Source of the DNA: Pelargonium nanum | Taxonomy: Eukaryota; Streptophyta; Magnoliopsida; Geraniales; Geraniaceae | DNA: 22,863 nt | Direction of reading: 5' to 3' | Assembly (NCBI GenBank): GCA_036897485.1 | Contig: JAYMTF010001527.1 | Coordinates: 1 to 22,863, forward strand | Part shown: positions 11,201 to 20,954 of the stretch, piece after piece | Position numbering within the stretch: the stretch's first letter is position 1 | Layout: each line of letters starts with the position of its first letter | Made by a program: the position numbers and the translations under genes | The notes under the pieces: model-generated | Told to the model about the DNA's origin: nothing | What the model saw: only the letters and a program-made list of their open reading frames with translations | Database searches by the model: none

Positions 11201-14200
11201 TTGAAGGCATGTCCATTGCTGTATCTTTAACAGTCAGCAATAAGAGAAAGCGTTTGATCTGCCATCCAAAATTTGATCAAATTTGGTCAATACAAGAGTA
11301 ATGTTCTCGTTCATGAGTATCTATGTGCTTGAATATATTTGTGCATGCATGCGCATATCCATCCATGAACTCATATGTATATAAGTGCGAAATCACGTGT
11401 ATCCATTACAGAAAACAGTCAATTTCCTTGCAGATAACCGTCATGTTACAGTGTTCATCGAATAAGCCTTACATCAAAGACGTCAGCAATTTACCTGTTC
11501 ATTAAGAGAAGCGCTATCTGGTAAAGGAAAATGGATAGAACTATTGCCAGCCGATGACTCAAATAGTTGTGGTTCAATCCTTCTACAGAACTCTGTAGCG
11601 TTTATCTCTAGTTCTTGGGATGAGTAGAGCAAATCCAATATCCTGTGGTAATTACATGATCTTTAGTCAAGTGAAGCATTTGAATGAACCTTAATAAGGG
11701 ACTAGAACCGAAGCACATCATACCTGGAACCATTTGTCATCAGATCATTGGTTACTAGCTCAAACATATCTTGGAGAGCTTTCACCACTTCACCGTGTTG
11801 ATTTTCATTTCCCTCAACCTTGAAAAATATGCCATAAATCACAAGGCTCAAGATACAAAATGTTAACTTAGTAAACTTAAAACTGTATTCTTGGAGCATG
11901 ACAGTTACCAGAAGTTCAACTAACTCGATACATTTAGCATGTAGAGCTGGGAGCTCGCTCAGCTTGAAGTCTTCAAGAAAAGTTGACTTATACATACTTT
12001 CTTCTAGTTCATCTAATATACTGGATATGATCCTGAAAAGCAATGGAGCCAAAGCAACAAGGTAAACAGAAGACTTGACGATAGAAGTATGAGGAATACG
12101 CAATGATATTCGTAATACAAGAAAACACTTTCATAAGAAGGAAAGAAGAAATGGGGAAGAAAAACAGGAAACACATCATGCATAAATTGTCAAGCCATAC
12201 AAATATTGTAGCTCCAGTATAAATATACGGAAACGCAGATTTGATCAGAATATGTTGTCTCTACCTTTTCTCCAGATCGCCAACAACGAGAATTTCCAGG
12301 ATGTACTTCAGTGATTCATAGCATTCCATTACAGCACAGTACATATACTTATCTTTACTTATCCTTCGAAAAAGGTTCTTCTCCTTTCCCTTAAAATCCT
12401 TTGCAATGCTCAATGCCATTTTAAGCTAGCAAGAACCGGAGATACATTATTGCAAGAAAACAGTAAGAGGACAAGATCACAAATTCTGCGTCAAAAAGAA
12501 CATACCTTATTTGCTAAGAGAAAAATGGGCCAATGAATCATGCCAGAGAGCAACTCGGATGACATAGGTATCGTCATCAAATCTAACTCCCTATTGGGAA
12601 ATGAAAATGAAAGAAACATACTTAGTTAGGCAATTTGCTTAGAGCTCAGGAGCAGAAGTTATGGACAATAACATTAACCTGTTGCTTATCAAGTCTTCTA
12701 ATCGAAGATTATTAATAATTTGATTCCATACAAGAGCAAACTTGGCAACACCATCTTTTCCAATTTCTGACACCTGAAAAGATACATTATTTCAATGGTA
12801 TTTGTTATGGAAAAAAGGACTTTCACCGTTTCATGTATTCTATTTAGGACTGGGCATGATTAGGTCTGGACCGAGACCAGACCGATAAGGTCCAGTCCCA
12901 GTCAAAATTCGATCCGGACTGATTTTAATTTTTAATTTCTTTTTAAATGTAATCTATTAGTAAATGTTTTTTTACGAAGATACTTAATTTGTTCACTCAA
13001 TTCACTCCAATTACAATTTCCTTAATTGAAATCAGTCCATTCGGTATGATCCAGTCCTCGGTCCATATTATCTTGAGAATTCGGTCCGGTCCATTTTTCG
13101 ACTGATGCCCAGTCCTAATTCTAGTTACAGTATCAAAAGGTTAAAGACCCGACCTTCTGAAATCTCTTCCGCAAGAAACTCCTTTTTCTCCTTTGACTTT
13201 TCAATGTAGGTGGGATGAGGCAGACATTAAATGCGGAAGGCAAGGTGTGAAATCTGCTTCGTAGCATTCCTAGTGTTCGAATCTGCATGAAACAATAGGA
13301 GTTAGACCCTTACATCATTAATTGGGAAATGAAAACACGTCTTACCTCACCAAGATGATGCAGAACTCCATAAATTCCACCAAAGATTGCACAGTAAACA
13401 GAATACCAAATCTGCGTGTCCATAAAGTAAACCTAATACAGCATACAGAAGAAAGCAGAAAGACATTTATCAGGGAAGCTTCCCGGGAAAAAAAGTAAGG
13501 AAATAGATTTGGTTTTTATCAAGATAAGATATTGAACATTGTGTAGGTTGTTTTAATATTTGTAGGAACTCACAACTATAATTGGAGCCCACACAGCCAC
13601 AATTGCACCGGCGTTGTTCTGGACTGTAACAGGCAAACAAATCTTTATTAGCCGTTTCTACAACAGGAACTCGGGTTAAAGTGTTTGAACTCTGAAATGA
13701 TAGAGTTGGAGAATACCTTTTGGGAAGAGCTCATGCCAGGCATAGTCTCTCACACCAACTTTCATAATTTGTTTAGTTGGTGCTATGAGAGGTTTAATCT
13801 GCATTGTTCCATTGGAATGAATAGCTGGTCAGTTGATTTGCGAGTTTAGATTTATAAGGTCAAAGTAAAAAAGGATAGCGTATTGAATCTGCCACTACAA
13901 AGAAGGTAGATTCAGTTCATTTTTATCAACGAGGTACGTATCATATCACATTACTGCATTGTCGTCAATAAACTAAAAGGCAATAATACTACTAATCACC
14001 TCGAAAAAGTAGCTGAACGAAAATTTGCTCAAGAGTACCAGTACCCAGAATAGTGTATACCTGCACATTAAGAAAAGACGTGTGTCAGAGAAGGACTTGC
14101 AAAAGAACAAGGTACCGATAAAGCTTCGCAAAAGGGATAAAGGATATACTTCATAACCGAAACTTGAGCTTCTTGCATCCCACGCCCAACATATAATCTA

Positions 14201-17200
14201 GGCTGCATAATGAAAACAAAAATATCCATGAATTTTGGGAACGTTAAAACATTAATAATTTGATGACAACATTTCAATCAAAACCCAGATTTAGAATTTA
14301 AAAAAAAAACAAATCATATGGCAACCTCTATGATGAACCTTACCTGAGTCCACCAAGACAAAGTCATGCATAGTCGATAGTTTGAAACCTCAATGTATTT
14401 GCTTAGAGCAGGAACAAAAAATAAGACCATCTCAACCGCATTAGTCATCAAGTAAAAAGCGACTGCAACCAAATAGGAGGAAAAACACAATTCTCCAAGC
14501 CAGCTCCCATTTGGTGTTGAATAACAAGTATATTTTCTTCTAGAATTGGCATAATAGACCGGAAGAACAATGATCCATATCAGTGCAACAACCAGCTTCA
14601 GCACTTGTTTTGTTTTCTGAGAGAATTCCATTGTGTTTCTGGCTTTCCATGTAAAGCCAATATCAAGGATAGCTGCAACCCCAAAGCTCTATTAGTTTTT
14701 CTGAAAGGATTGACAAAAGGAAAAGAAAAGCTCCTTCCTAATAATGGGCGGAAGTAGACCATACCGTGTATGAATTTAAGAACTGACGATGTGATGAAAA
14801 TGCTCATGATATCCTCAAATACTATGGCATCAAAGATTTGAAGTGGAGAGTCCAACTCATGGCATGCCATAATTATCATTGCCTATGAAGAGAAACTATT
14901 AAGCAACATCGTATATATAGACATCTTGATTCATATAAAAAATAAAATTATTGGTTTCAGACGTACCTGAAGGGATAGAATAAAGAAACACCACATTCTA
15001 TCAAAGCCCCTAAATATCTGCCAAAATGATCGGATCTCTATGAAATTTGTCTTCCCTAACCATTTTTTCCCAAGATCTACCTCTTCAGACTCCTCAGCGA
15101 CCTGTCAGAGTCATGCACAGGAAAATTTAGTCAACATGGAATAGTACAGTCATGCAAGTTAATGGATATTTGACGCACCATATTTACCCCCTCTTCCTCG
15201 TCTGTTTTTCTTTTCTTCTTCCTCCTCTTTTCTTTTGAGGTATTGCGATTATTTGAAGACTCTGCCCAAAAGAAATTGTGGTCTAGACGCATGGGCCAAC
15301 CAATTTCGAAACAGTCAGGAGACCTGCAAAAATAAATGACAGCTATAACTACCTCAAGGTCATACTTTGAAAGCCTAACTCATCAGACATGAAGAGAAAC
15401 AAAAAGCACAAGATCTGACCAGAAATACTCGTTGAGATCATCATAGTTTCTCCATGTGGAATGGTCAGCTGTTCCGTTTTTGTTTTTTTCAGCTTCCTTC
15501 AATTATGTTACAAGAAAATTAGATATAATATGGATACACATAATGATACGAAGAAGCAACCACAAGTTACCTCAGATATAACTTTGTATATGGGAGTAAC
15601 AACATTGTTAAGGAACGACTCATAGCCTCCTCCATATACTGGCATGACCTTATCCCAAGTTGTCATGCTAACAGCGCCAGTTAGCATACCATACAGTTCA
15701 TATGCCATCTAAGTGAAGAAAAAATTAGTTAAATAAAATTGAAAACGCAATATAGTATATTCATATTCTATGGACAAGTGCATATTTGTAAGCTTTAAAG
15801 CATAATTTCATTTATGCAGCGTGTTAACTTACTCCACTCTAAATGCGAGTGTCAACCAAAAGTTTTTGTAGATATTGGACTAGCAAGTGCATGCATTTTC
15901 GAAAGGAAAAAAATAAGTAATAGACAGCATCAGATTTTCGGCTTACATGATGAAAAATATAACATAGACACTCCGGCATGAATCTCAAGTTTGCGGCCTC
16001 CCCCCATATAAGTAGGTAAAGTGCTATATATAGAAGCTTATATTGTTGAGCTTCCTGCTTCACATAGGGTAACCTGAAAACATACCCAAAAAATGCTTCT
16101 TGTTAGGAACTCAAAAAAATAATGTCAAAAAATGATGAAAATAAAATATTTGAGTATAATAATGTACACTAAAAAAAAGAACTATCGAAAGGAAAGGAAG
16201 GCACAAATACACTAGTTGTAAACAATACATGACTTTGTTTGGTTGCAATTAGATAGAAAAGGATAACAAATTGCTTTAATGCAAAACTAGGAACAAATCA
16301 GATCACTTCTCCTACCTGATGTTGCTTTTTCTCCGCAGAAATTTGCACCAATTTGTATAATTTTTGAAAAACTTCTTCATCAGTCCCTCAACTGCTCCCT
16401 CTGCCAACTGAAATTATTTCAATAGCACGTGTCAAATTAACAGGTGATAGTTGAAGGCGCAATATTAACCTTAAGCTCTAACGACACACCCCCTCACATG
16501 CAAGCTCATTACCGCTTTGCACGTGATCGAAGCACAGGTCTTCTTGCCTTGTGCTGGAATTTTAACATTTTTTATAATCAATGTGGAGGCAAGACTCTAT
16601 CCTGTGACCTCTAGGTCAATCAGGCTCTGATACTAGGTAGACGACTGATTCAACTAAGAACTAAAGTTGATAGTTGAACACCCAATTTTAACTTTATACT
16701 CTTAAAAAAAGACTTCACATATAGTTAAAGCACCTTCAAGATAGATGTTTGCTTCTGAATTTGACGAATATGGGTGTTAGCTAAGAGTAGAATCAGATGC
16801 TCCCTCTGGTTGGCTACATTTCCTTCCTGATGGAAAAGCATCATATAAGCCTCGGGAAAATCTTCAATGTACGAAATGAAGTAAACAGATACTAGATCAA
16901 TCATATATAAAGCACATGTCTACCTAGCCAAGTATGACTTTAGACATGACACGATAGCATGATAGAAAACAACCAGAGCAATTTAAATAATAGAATAGAT
17001 ATTGTAAGAAAATTACCTGAAATCCAAAACTATACTGAAGAAATTCAAATATATCAATAAAAGCCCCTCGTTTCTGAAATTCTTCCGGAGGGGGCAAACC
17101 ACGAACATTCCGTACAGCTGCAACTGCAGCCTTAATCTGCATTGTTTCAATATTTCATCACCATACTATTCCCAATATCTTACACTTAGGTATGCTGCAA

Positions 17201-19739
17201 CAGAGATCCTTATTATGAAAAATAAATAAAAATGCTCTTAGTTCAGTTCGGCAGAATGCGGGTCTCCAAAACCCGATGTCGTAGGTGTAAATCCTACATA
17301 GCGCAGTTCCATTCTTTGTGGATCCAAAATTGGACCGAAATGAAACGCTTGAAGAGCAATCTGAACTTGACCTTCCATGGATAAAAGAAAGGATGGGGTC
17401 ACAGCATCCAATCACTGGAAAATTTTGGCTGTAAAACTAAGCTAGTTTTTCCAAGAGGAGACTTTGCAGATTAAAAGGGGAAGGAAAATGATGTTTAGCT
17501 CATAAAAACATGTTACATCAAGCCAGGTTAATGGACTAATATGAGAATCACTTAGATTATCCACACGGCATCAGACCTCAGGGAGTTGCATAATTGCTTG
17601 CTGAATACCTCCATGATCAAGTGGAAGGATGTTATATGGTACATAGAGCTTGGATTTGTTATGGATGCTGTCTCTATCAGCAAGGGCCTGTGGAGGAAGA
17701 AAATGCAGTGGAACATGGCAATAAGATGATTGCAAGACGAAGGGAAAGAGCAAATGTATATAAAAACGTGAAAGATAAAAACCTGAGGACCAGCCGCATT
17801 TGTAACTGTCTTTAATACTTCATAAAGAACAGAAGCAATTCTTCGTGCATTTATCAACTTTTCTCTATGACTATATCATATCAAACAAAAATTAATATGG
17901 AGTAGGAGAGTATTGGAGAAAGCTTCTCTATACAAAGCAAAATGCAAAAGCCATTAGTTAAGGTCATTTACCTATGATCTAAATCAATTGCTCCACCATG
18001 TCTGATAATATAGTCCTTGTATGCATGATAAACACGTCTGAGTTCTCGAACATCACTCGTTTCCTTTCTTCTCTCAATTGTAGCTTCTTCGTCCTAACAA
18101 CAACGGCAATAATTTTTAACAGAGAAAAAAGTAAATGGAAATTTTATGTGCTGTGACAACAATGATGTTTCAGCAGATAGCATCAAGGTTCCAACTTAAT
18201 ATGATAAGCTTCAATCCAAGTGCTTACATGTTCAAGTCGCTGAAGCAGAGAAGTTTTGAATTGACGAACACCTCTCCCAGTTGAGTTGCTGTCCATATTA
18301 TGTGCTATTTCAAAAGCATGAAATCGACCTGCTCACAAGCCAATTTAGACAATGTGAAATGTTCCTTCATTTAGTCACATAAACTTGAATTTTCATTCAC
18401 AGTAATGAGTGCTAATAACATGTCAAACGCATACTGAACAAACAATCTTCTATCTTTTGAATCAATCATTTCACCTAAATAGCAAGTTCCGAATTGCCAA
18501 AATTTAACTCGGATGGCACAACACATTGCTTTGTTGATTTCCTAAGTGATGAAGAAACTTTTTTGAAAAACACAAAACCTTTGCATCTTCCCTCCCCAAG
18601 AGCACAAACAATCCAGTCAACTGTGTTTGATTACAACCAATATTGGCCATGGCTTGACGTGAGGATTCCATTAGTTTGGCTAACCAAGAAAGCACAAACA
18701 CTAGAACGCCTGAATGGATTTCGTCTCTTTCTTCTCACTTCCTCTAATAACCCAACAACGAGGTTCAAACTCAAATATTCCAATCATCATCTTTTATTTC
18801 AAGTTTTTGACCCTTTTATCCACCGTCCAAACCAATGTATGTTAAAAAAGTTACAACTTTAACACTGCAAACCAAAATCTCATTCATCTCACAACATACC
18901 CGAAACCCAAACTAAACATAAGAGCTATTATATTAACAATACACTAACCATTGAATCACAAAGTAAAGCAAACCCAAGAAACTTGTCATAATTTTCAATC
19001 AACCCAAAATTCAAATTAGACTAACATGTAACCAAGAGCACATTAACAAATAATCTTATCCATTTTAATCAAACCCAACAGGCCAAAGACCAAAATTTAC
19101 TACTCACAACGGTAAGTTATTAGGGACTCGTCGATTTCTAATCAAATTGGACCCAAAATTCAAATTAGACTAACAAGTTATGACGAACACACTAACAAAT
19201 AATCCCAACCATCTTAATCAAACCCAATAGGCCAAATATCAAACATTACTACTCACAAAGGTAAGCTATTTGTGGCTCGTGATCAAATTGGACTAACGAT
19301 TTATGAACACATTAACAAATTCTCAACCACCTTAATCAAACCCAATAAGCCAAAAACCAAACTTTACTACTCACAAAGGTATGCTTTTTGTGGCTCGTTG
19401 GACTACCAAGTTATGAAGAACAGATTAACACACAATCTCAACCATTTTAACTAAACCCAATTGGCCAAAAACCAAACTTTACTACTTACAAAGGTAAGCT
19501 ATTCGTGGCTCATCGATTTCGATCAAATTAGCAACCCGTAGAAACCTCTGAATCTCAGAAGCCAAAGTGGGTGGCAACCTCTCACTGTCAAAGGGCTCAG
19601 GAACATGATCACCATCTTCTTCATGACCAAGAGTGAGAGACCTTGTAAAGGGTCTGCTGCTGGTGGTGGTGGTGCTGCTGCTAGTGAAATCAACTTGGGT
19701 TTCTTCAGAGATAGGCTCAGCAAGCACAATCTCAGACAT
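5287..19739 (-). CDS. CALS8: Callose synthase 8 (GSL4-type 1,3-beta-glucan synthase), complete
   Basis: Forty-one exons give 1956 residues plus stop with no frame break. Callose synthases are plasma-membrane GT48 enzymes that polymerise UDP-glucose into beta-1,3-glucan; Arabidopsis CALS8 is linked to ROS-dependent plasmodesmal closure. Domains: a cytosolic N-terminus with a Vta1-like region (about 45-200); FKS1 domain 1 (about 335-440; [20 protein letters not shown]); a first membrane-helix cluster (about 500-790); the cytosolic GT48 catalytic region (about 1070-1500; [42 protein letters not shown]); a second helix cluster (about 1515-1900); and a short basic tail ending KKKHK. The N-terminus ([20 protein letters not shown]), [19 protein letters not shown] and the end ([11 protein letters not shown]) are CALS8-like as I remember AtCALS8 (1976 residues). 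CALS6/7, CALS5 and CALS1-4 fit less well. The start is the ATG at 19739, 66 bp below a TATA box. Confidence 0.95.
5585..5800. repeat. GTGTCGTG-rich repeat remnant in CALS8 intron 40
   Basis: Intron 40 (5518-5846) holds CGTGTCAACCCGGCCCATTT and several GTGTCGTG / CACGACAC stretches in both orientations. This composition is common in degenerate hAT-type MITEs of plants. I could not find clear ends or a target duplication, so the element type is an inference. Confidence 0.35.
6033..6645 (-). other. CALS8 intron 39, nothing recognised
   Basis: The 613-bp intron is AT-rich with no repeat, RNA gene or second reading frame that I can support. Its GT donor follows exon 39, where the encoded sequence ends LLVK. 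Its AG acceptor precedes exon 40, which begins AVNMGRRQF. Confidence 0.6.
7495..8251 (-). other. CALS8 intron 38 with a GGGTT-rich remnant
   Basis: This 757-bp intron includes a GC-richer stretch at about 7690-7815 with repeated AACCCG / CGGGTT words in both orientations (for example GGGTAACCCG near 7728 and TTCGGATTCGGGTTAGGC near 7766). It resembles the interior of degenerate plant hAT MITEs, but no ends are visible. The rest shows nothing recognisable. Confidence 0.4.
8922..9001. mobile_element. Tourist-like MITE remnant, copy 3, in CALS8 intron 36
   Basis: The right end, TTTAATCCAAACGCTGCC, followed by TAA, matches the terminus of the elements at 1128-1283 and 4957-5045. The interior, GAATGGGAATGAGACATTCTC, is shared in part with copy 1. 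The left end (GGCATGTTCGTGAATGGG) is less certain and a target duplication is not clear. Confidence 0.55.
9838..9854. repeat. (TA)n microsatellite in CALS8 intron 32
   Basis: Seventeen bases of alternating T and A lie inside the 90-bp intron 32 (9784-9873). Such a run is likely to vary in length between individuals. It occupies about a fifth of the intron. Confidence 0.85.
10826..11060 (-). mobile_element. Small TRIM-like LTR-type fossil, copy 1, in CALS8 intron 28
   Basis: Two direct repeats of 35 bp (10826-10860 and 10998-11032), beginning CAACTCAACTAAAAG and about 90% alike, flank about 137 bp. Next to the right-hand repeat, minus-strand TGGTATCAAAGC resembles the tRNA-iMet primer-binding site of plant LTR elements. 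No coding region is present. This is a small non-autonomous fossil, probably fairly old given the repeat divergence. The outer ends are not certain. Confidence 0.5.
12837..13125. mobile_element. hAT-type MITE with 8-bp target duplication, in CALS8 intron 21
   Basis: The element spans 12845-13117 (273 bp). It has perfect 13-bp terminal inverted repeats (TAGGACTGGGCAT at the left; the inverse at the right). It is flanked by near-identical 8-bp duplications, ATTCTATT (12837-12844) and ATTCTAGT (13118-13125). An 8-bp duplication and TAGGxxTGGGC ends are hallmarks of hAT elements. Near both ends lie GGTCCGGACC-like palindromic words. No coding capacity is seen. The intact ends suggest moderate youth. 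Confidence 0.82.
16439..16710 (-). mobile_element. Small TRIM-like LTR-type fossil, copy 2, in CALS8 intron 7
   Basis: It shares GTGATAGTTGAAGGCGCAAT, ACATGCAAGC and the CAGGCTCTGATAC word with the element at 10826-11060, in the same order. A second GATAGTTGAA lies at about 16669. On the minus strand GTATCAGAGCCTG resembles the tRNA-iMet primer-binding site. It has no coding region and its ends are poorly defined. It looks older than, or differently decayed from, copy 1. Confidence 0.45.
17232..17305 (+). pseudogene. trnW-CCA: Decayed plastid-type tRNA-Trp(CCA) in CALS8 intron 5
   Basis: Over 74 bases this matches the plastid trnW-CCA I remember at all but about eight positions. The anticodon arm, GGGTCTCCAAAACCC, is intact with CCA at the anticodon, and TTAGTTCAGTTCGG forms the D-arm side. 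The acceptor stem no longer pairs at its base and the T-arm loop has changed, so I call it non-functional. Plant mitochondria carry the same plastid-derived tRNA, so the donor could be either organelle. The insert probably extends rightward (TGGATCCAAAATTGG onward, to about 17415), but I could not place that flank with certainty. Confidence 0.85.
18329..19001 (-). other. Acceptor-side part of CALS8 intron 1, nothing recognised
   Basis: Beyond the tandem array the intron is AT-rich. I see no RNA gene, mobile element or coding exon on either strand. The acceptor at 18329-18330 reads AG and joins exon 2 ([13 protein letters not shown]). Confidence 0.55.
19002..19528 (-). repeat. Tandem array duplicating the CALS8 exon 1 / intron 1 junction
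   Basis: About four copies with a period near 115-150 bp. Each holds a version of the end of exon 1 and its donor, then CCAAACTTTACTACTCACAA-like and TTAATCAAACCCAATAGGCC-like words (plus-strand reading). The real junction is 19490/19489 (donor GTAAGT). Equivalent junctions at 19375, 19257 and 19108 carry GTGAGT donors. Copy 19257 still encodes a near copy of the exon end (HEPQIAYLC against DEPRIAYLC). Use of a downstream donor would run through the in-frame TAG just after the real junction. Confidence 0.85.
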
Positions 19740-20206
19740 GGTTGTGGTGTGGAGGTGAGCTGGTTGGGCGGGAAATGGGGAGAGAGAGACATTGGAGCTG
19801 AAGAGTATATAGGTGGGATCTTCTTGTGCAATTGCTTAGCCAGGTCTGCTTTGAATCAAAGTGCTTTTTGTGGCTGTGGAAAAAAAGTGGGATTTGTGAT
19901 CTTTAGCTTTTGCTTTTTGAAGCTGGTTTTTGTTTCTGCTTTTGAGCTATGAGAGGACTGTATAGAGGAAAAAGATGGAGATTGGAGAGAGGTTTTTGGA
20001 GGGTATAAGGAAGCTAAGCCTATTGCTCCTTGAGAAATATTATATTATAAAAAAGAAAGTGAAAGGTGGTTTCAAATATATATTAATTGTAAAGTTGTGA
20101 TTTTTAATTTGATCAATAATTTTTGTTAAGAGACATCAAAATTATTTATTTAATTTAGTTGTTAAAAAATGTGTCCTTAAAGAAGAAGTATATGCACAGA
20201 GTATCA
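19740..20206 (-). promoter_or_regulatory. CALS8 proximal 5' flank
   Basis: This stretch lies between the CALS8 start codon and the Mutator-like element. It contains the TATA box at 19811-19805 and AT-rich sequence from 20030 on. No separate gene is visible. Specific factor sites cannot be claimed from sequence alone. Confidence 0.5.
19805..19811 (-). promoter_or_regulatory. CALS8 TATA box
   Basis: The minus strand reads TATATAC here, 66 bases upstream of the ATG at 19739. Usual plant spacing puts the start of transcription near 19775, in a CT-rich patch (CTCTCTCTCCCC on the minus strand). That gives a leader of about 35 bases. An ATG at 19794 in another frame would lie above this start and so should not be translated. 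Confidence 0.6.
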
Positions 20207-20215
20207 TTAATTTTA

Positions 20216-20407
20216 GGATTAAAGACATTCTTGTTACCCAAACTAATATCGAATATCCAAAATGGTATTCAAACTTTTAATGTACCAGAATTAATACTCA
20301 AACTTTATATTTTTTTTTTTTACGGTGTTAGTACCTGCCGTTATGTCTAGTTAAGTCTTCCATCAACTTATGCTGACATGGACTATTTCTGCTGACATGG
20401 CACATCC
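20216..20407. repeat. Left terminal inverted repeat of the Mutator-like element
   Basis: It starts GGATTAAAGACATTCTTG and includes CAAAATGGTATTCAAACTTT and GTTAGTACCTGCCGTTATG. Each has a counterpart in the reverse complement of 21093-21279. Toward the interior, GCTGACATGG occurs twice about 20 bases apart. Confidence 0.88.
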
Positions 20408-20441
20408 ACGTCAGAAGAAATTGTTGACGTGTAAAAAACAA

Positions 20442-20921
20442 TTACGCGTCAGCAGTCTTCGTTTCTCCGGCCGTTTCCGCCGGCAGGAGCTTTGTGCGCA
20501 GCCCTCTGAGTCCACCGACGGCCATGGATTTCACACCAGCATTAATCAAACAATAAGTACTGCTTTCTTCAGATGAAAATAGAATGTAACAAAATAAAAA
20601 TTATTCAGCTCTCTGTGAATAAAGAGAAGCAAAAACAGCTTTGATGTTAGGATCAACAATTTAGGTTTTCATAAAGGAAAATTTAAAGCCAAAGAGGAAA
20701 AATTGCCTGAAGCATAACGCCGTGCAAGGCGAAAGCTTTAACTTTGGGAGGTGCGGCGGTGAAGAATAAGCGCAGATCGGGATACTTGAAAGCGGAGGCG
20801 CCGGAGACAGGGCCGCCACCGATGACGCCGTATGTGAGAAAATACATGTAGACCTTGGCGGCGGAGTTTCCCGAGAAAATTGGGACATGAGATAGTCGAT
20901 GGTGTCCGTTTGAGGAGCCAT
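20442..20921 (-). pseudogene. Host gene fragment captured inside the Mutator-like element
   Basis: The sequence is GC-rich compared with its flanks. An ATG at 20921 opens a frame (MAPQTDTIDYLMSQFSRE...) of 86 codons. A second frame over the same bases reads more like a real protein (SAAKVYMYFLTYGVIGGG; later PDLRLFFTAAPPKVKAFAL), so the frame has probably shifted after the first 14 or so codons. Further down, another segment ends in a stop at 20444-20442 (MAVGGLRGLRTKLLPAETAG, then ETKTADA). The stretch between looks intron-like, but the expected GT donor is not at the exon edge. I do not recognise the parent gene. It points the same way as CALS8. Confidence 0.6.
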
Positions 20922-20954
20922 GATTTACGCGCCAAGAAGTAGAAGAAGGACATG

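Larger units (their letters stand above)
5287..19739 (-). other. CALS8: Exon map of CALS8
   Basis: Exons 1 to 41 in transcript order: 19739-19490, 18328-18228, 18093-17972, 17864-17783, 17687-17577, 17136-17017, 16826-16734, 16407-16316, 16073-15947, 15708-15571, 15496-15420, 15323-15179, 15101-14967, 14882-14765, 14672-14344, 14202-14150, 14060-14000, 13798-13717, 13623-13574, 13432-13346, 13282-13154, 12773-12679, 12590-12506, 12425-12265, 12032-11909, 11818-11724, 11642-11495, 11258-11107, 10659-10553, 10457-10335, 10233-10165, 10042-9874, 9783-9672, 9537-9418, 9330-9215, 9123-9040, 8675-8563, 8481-8252, 7494-6646, 6032-5847, 5517-5287. All introns are GT-AG. The sum, 5871, divides by three. 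The weakest donor is after exon 21 (GTCGGG). Exon 39 (849 bp) is the longest and encodes most of the C-terminal membrane region. Confidence 0.9.

Noticed and set aside
16439-16710. An exon missed between CALS8 exons 7 and 8
   Set aside because: The protein is continuous across the junction (TSILK to LAEGAVEG) as in AtCALS8, and the sequence matches the fossil in intron 28.
17232-17305. Functional nuclear tRNA-Trp gene
   Set aside because: The acceptor stem does not pair at its base and the sequence is plastid-type; it also lies inside an intron without visible Pol III end signals.
19002-19528. Spaced repeats that could be taken for a CRISPR-like array
   Set aside because: The repeats are long, diverged and head-to-tail without spacers, and they lie in a plant intron.
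19523-19831. Alternative minus-strand start (ATG at 19831 or 19794) for CALS8
   Set aside because: It is in a different frame from the callose synthase, and both ATGs lie at or above the TATA box; the ATG at 19739 gives the expected N-terminus.
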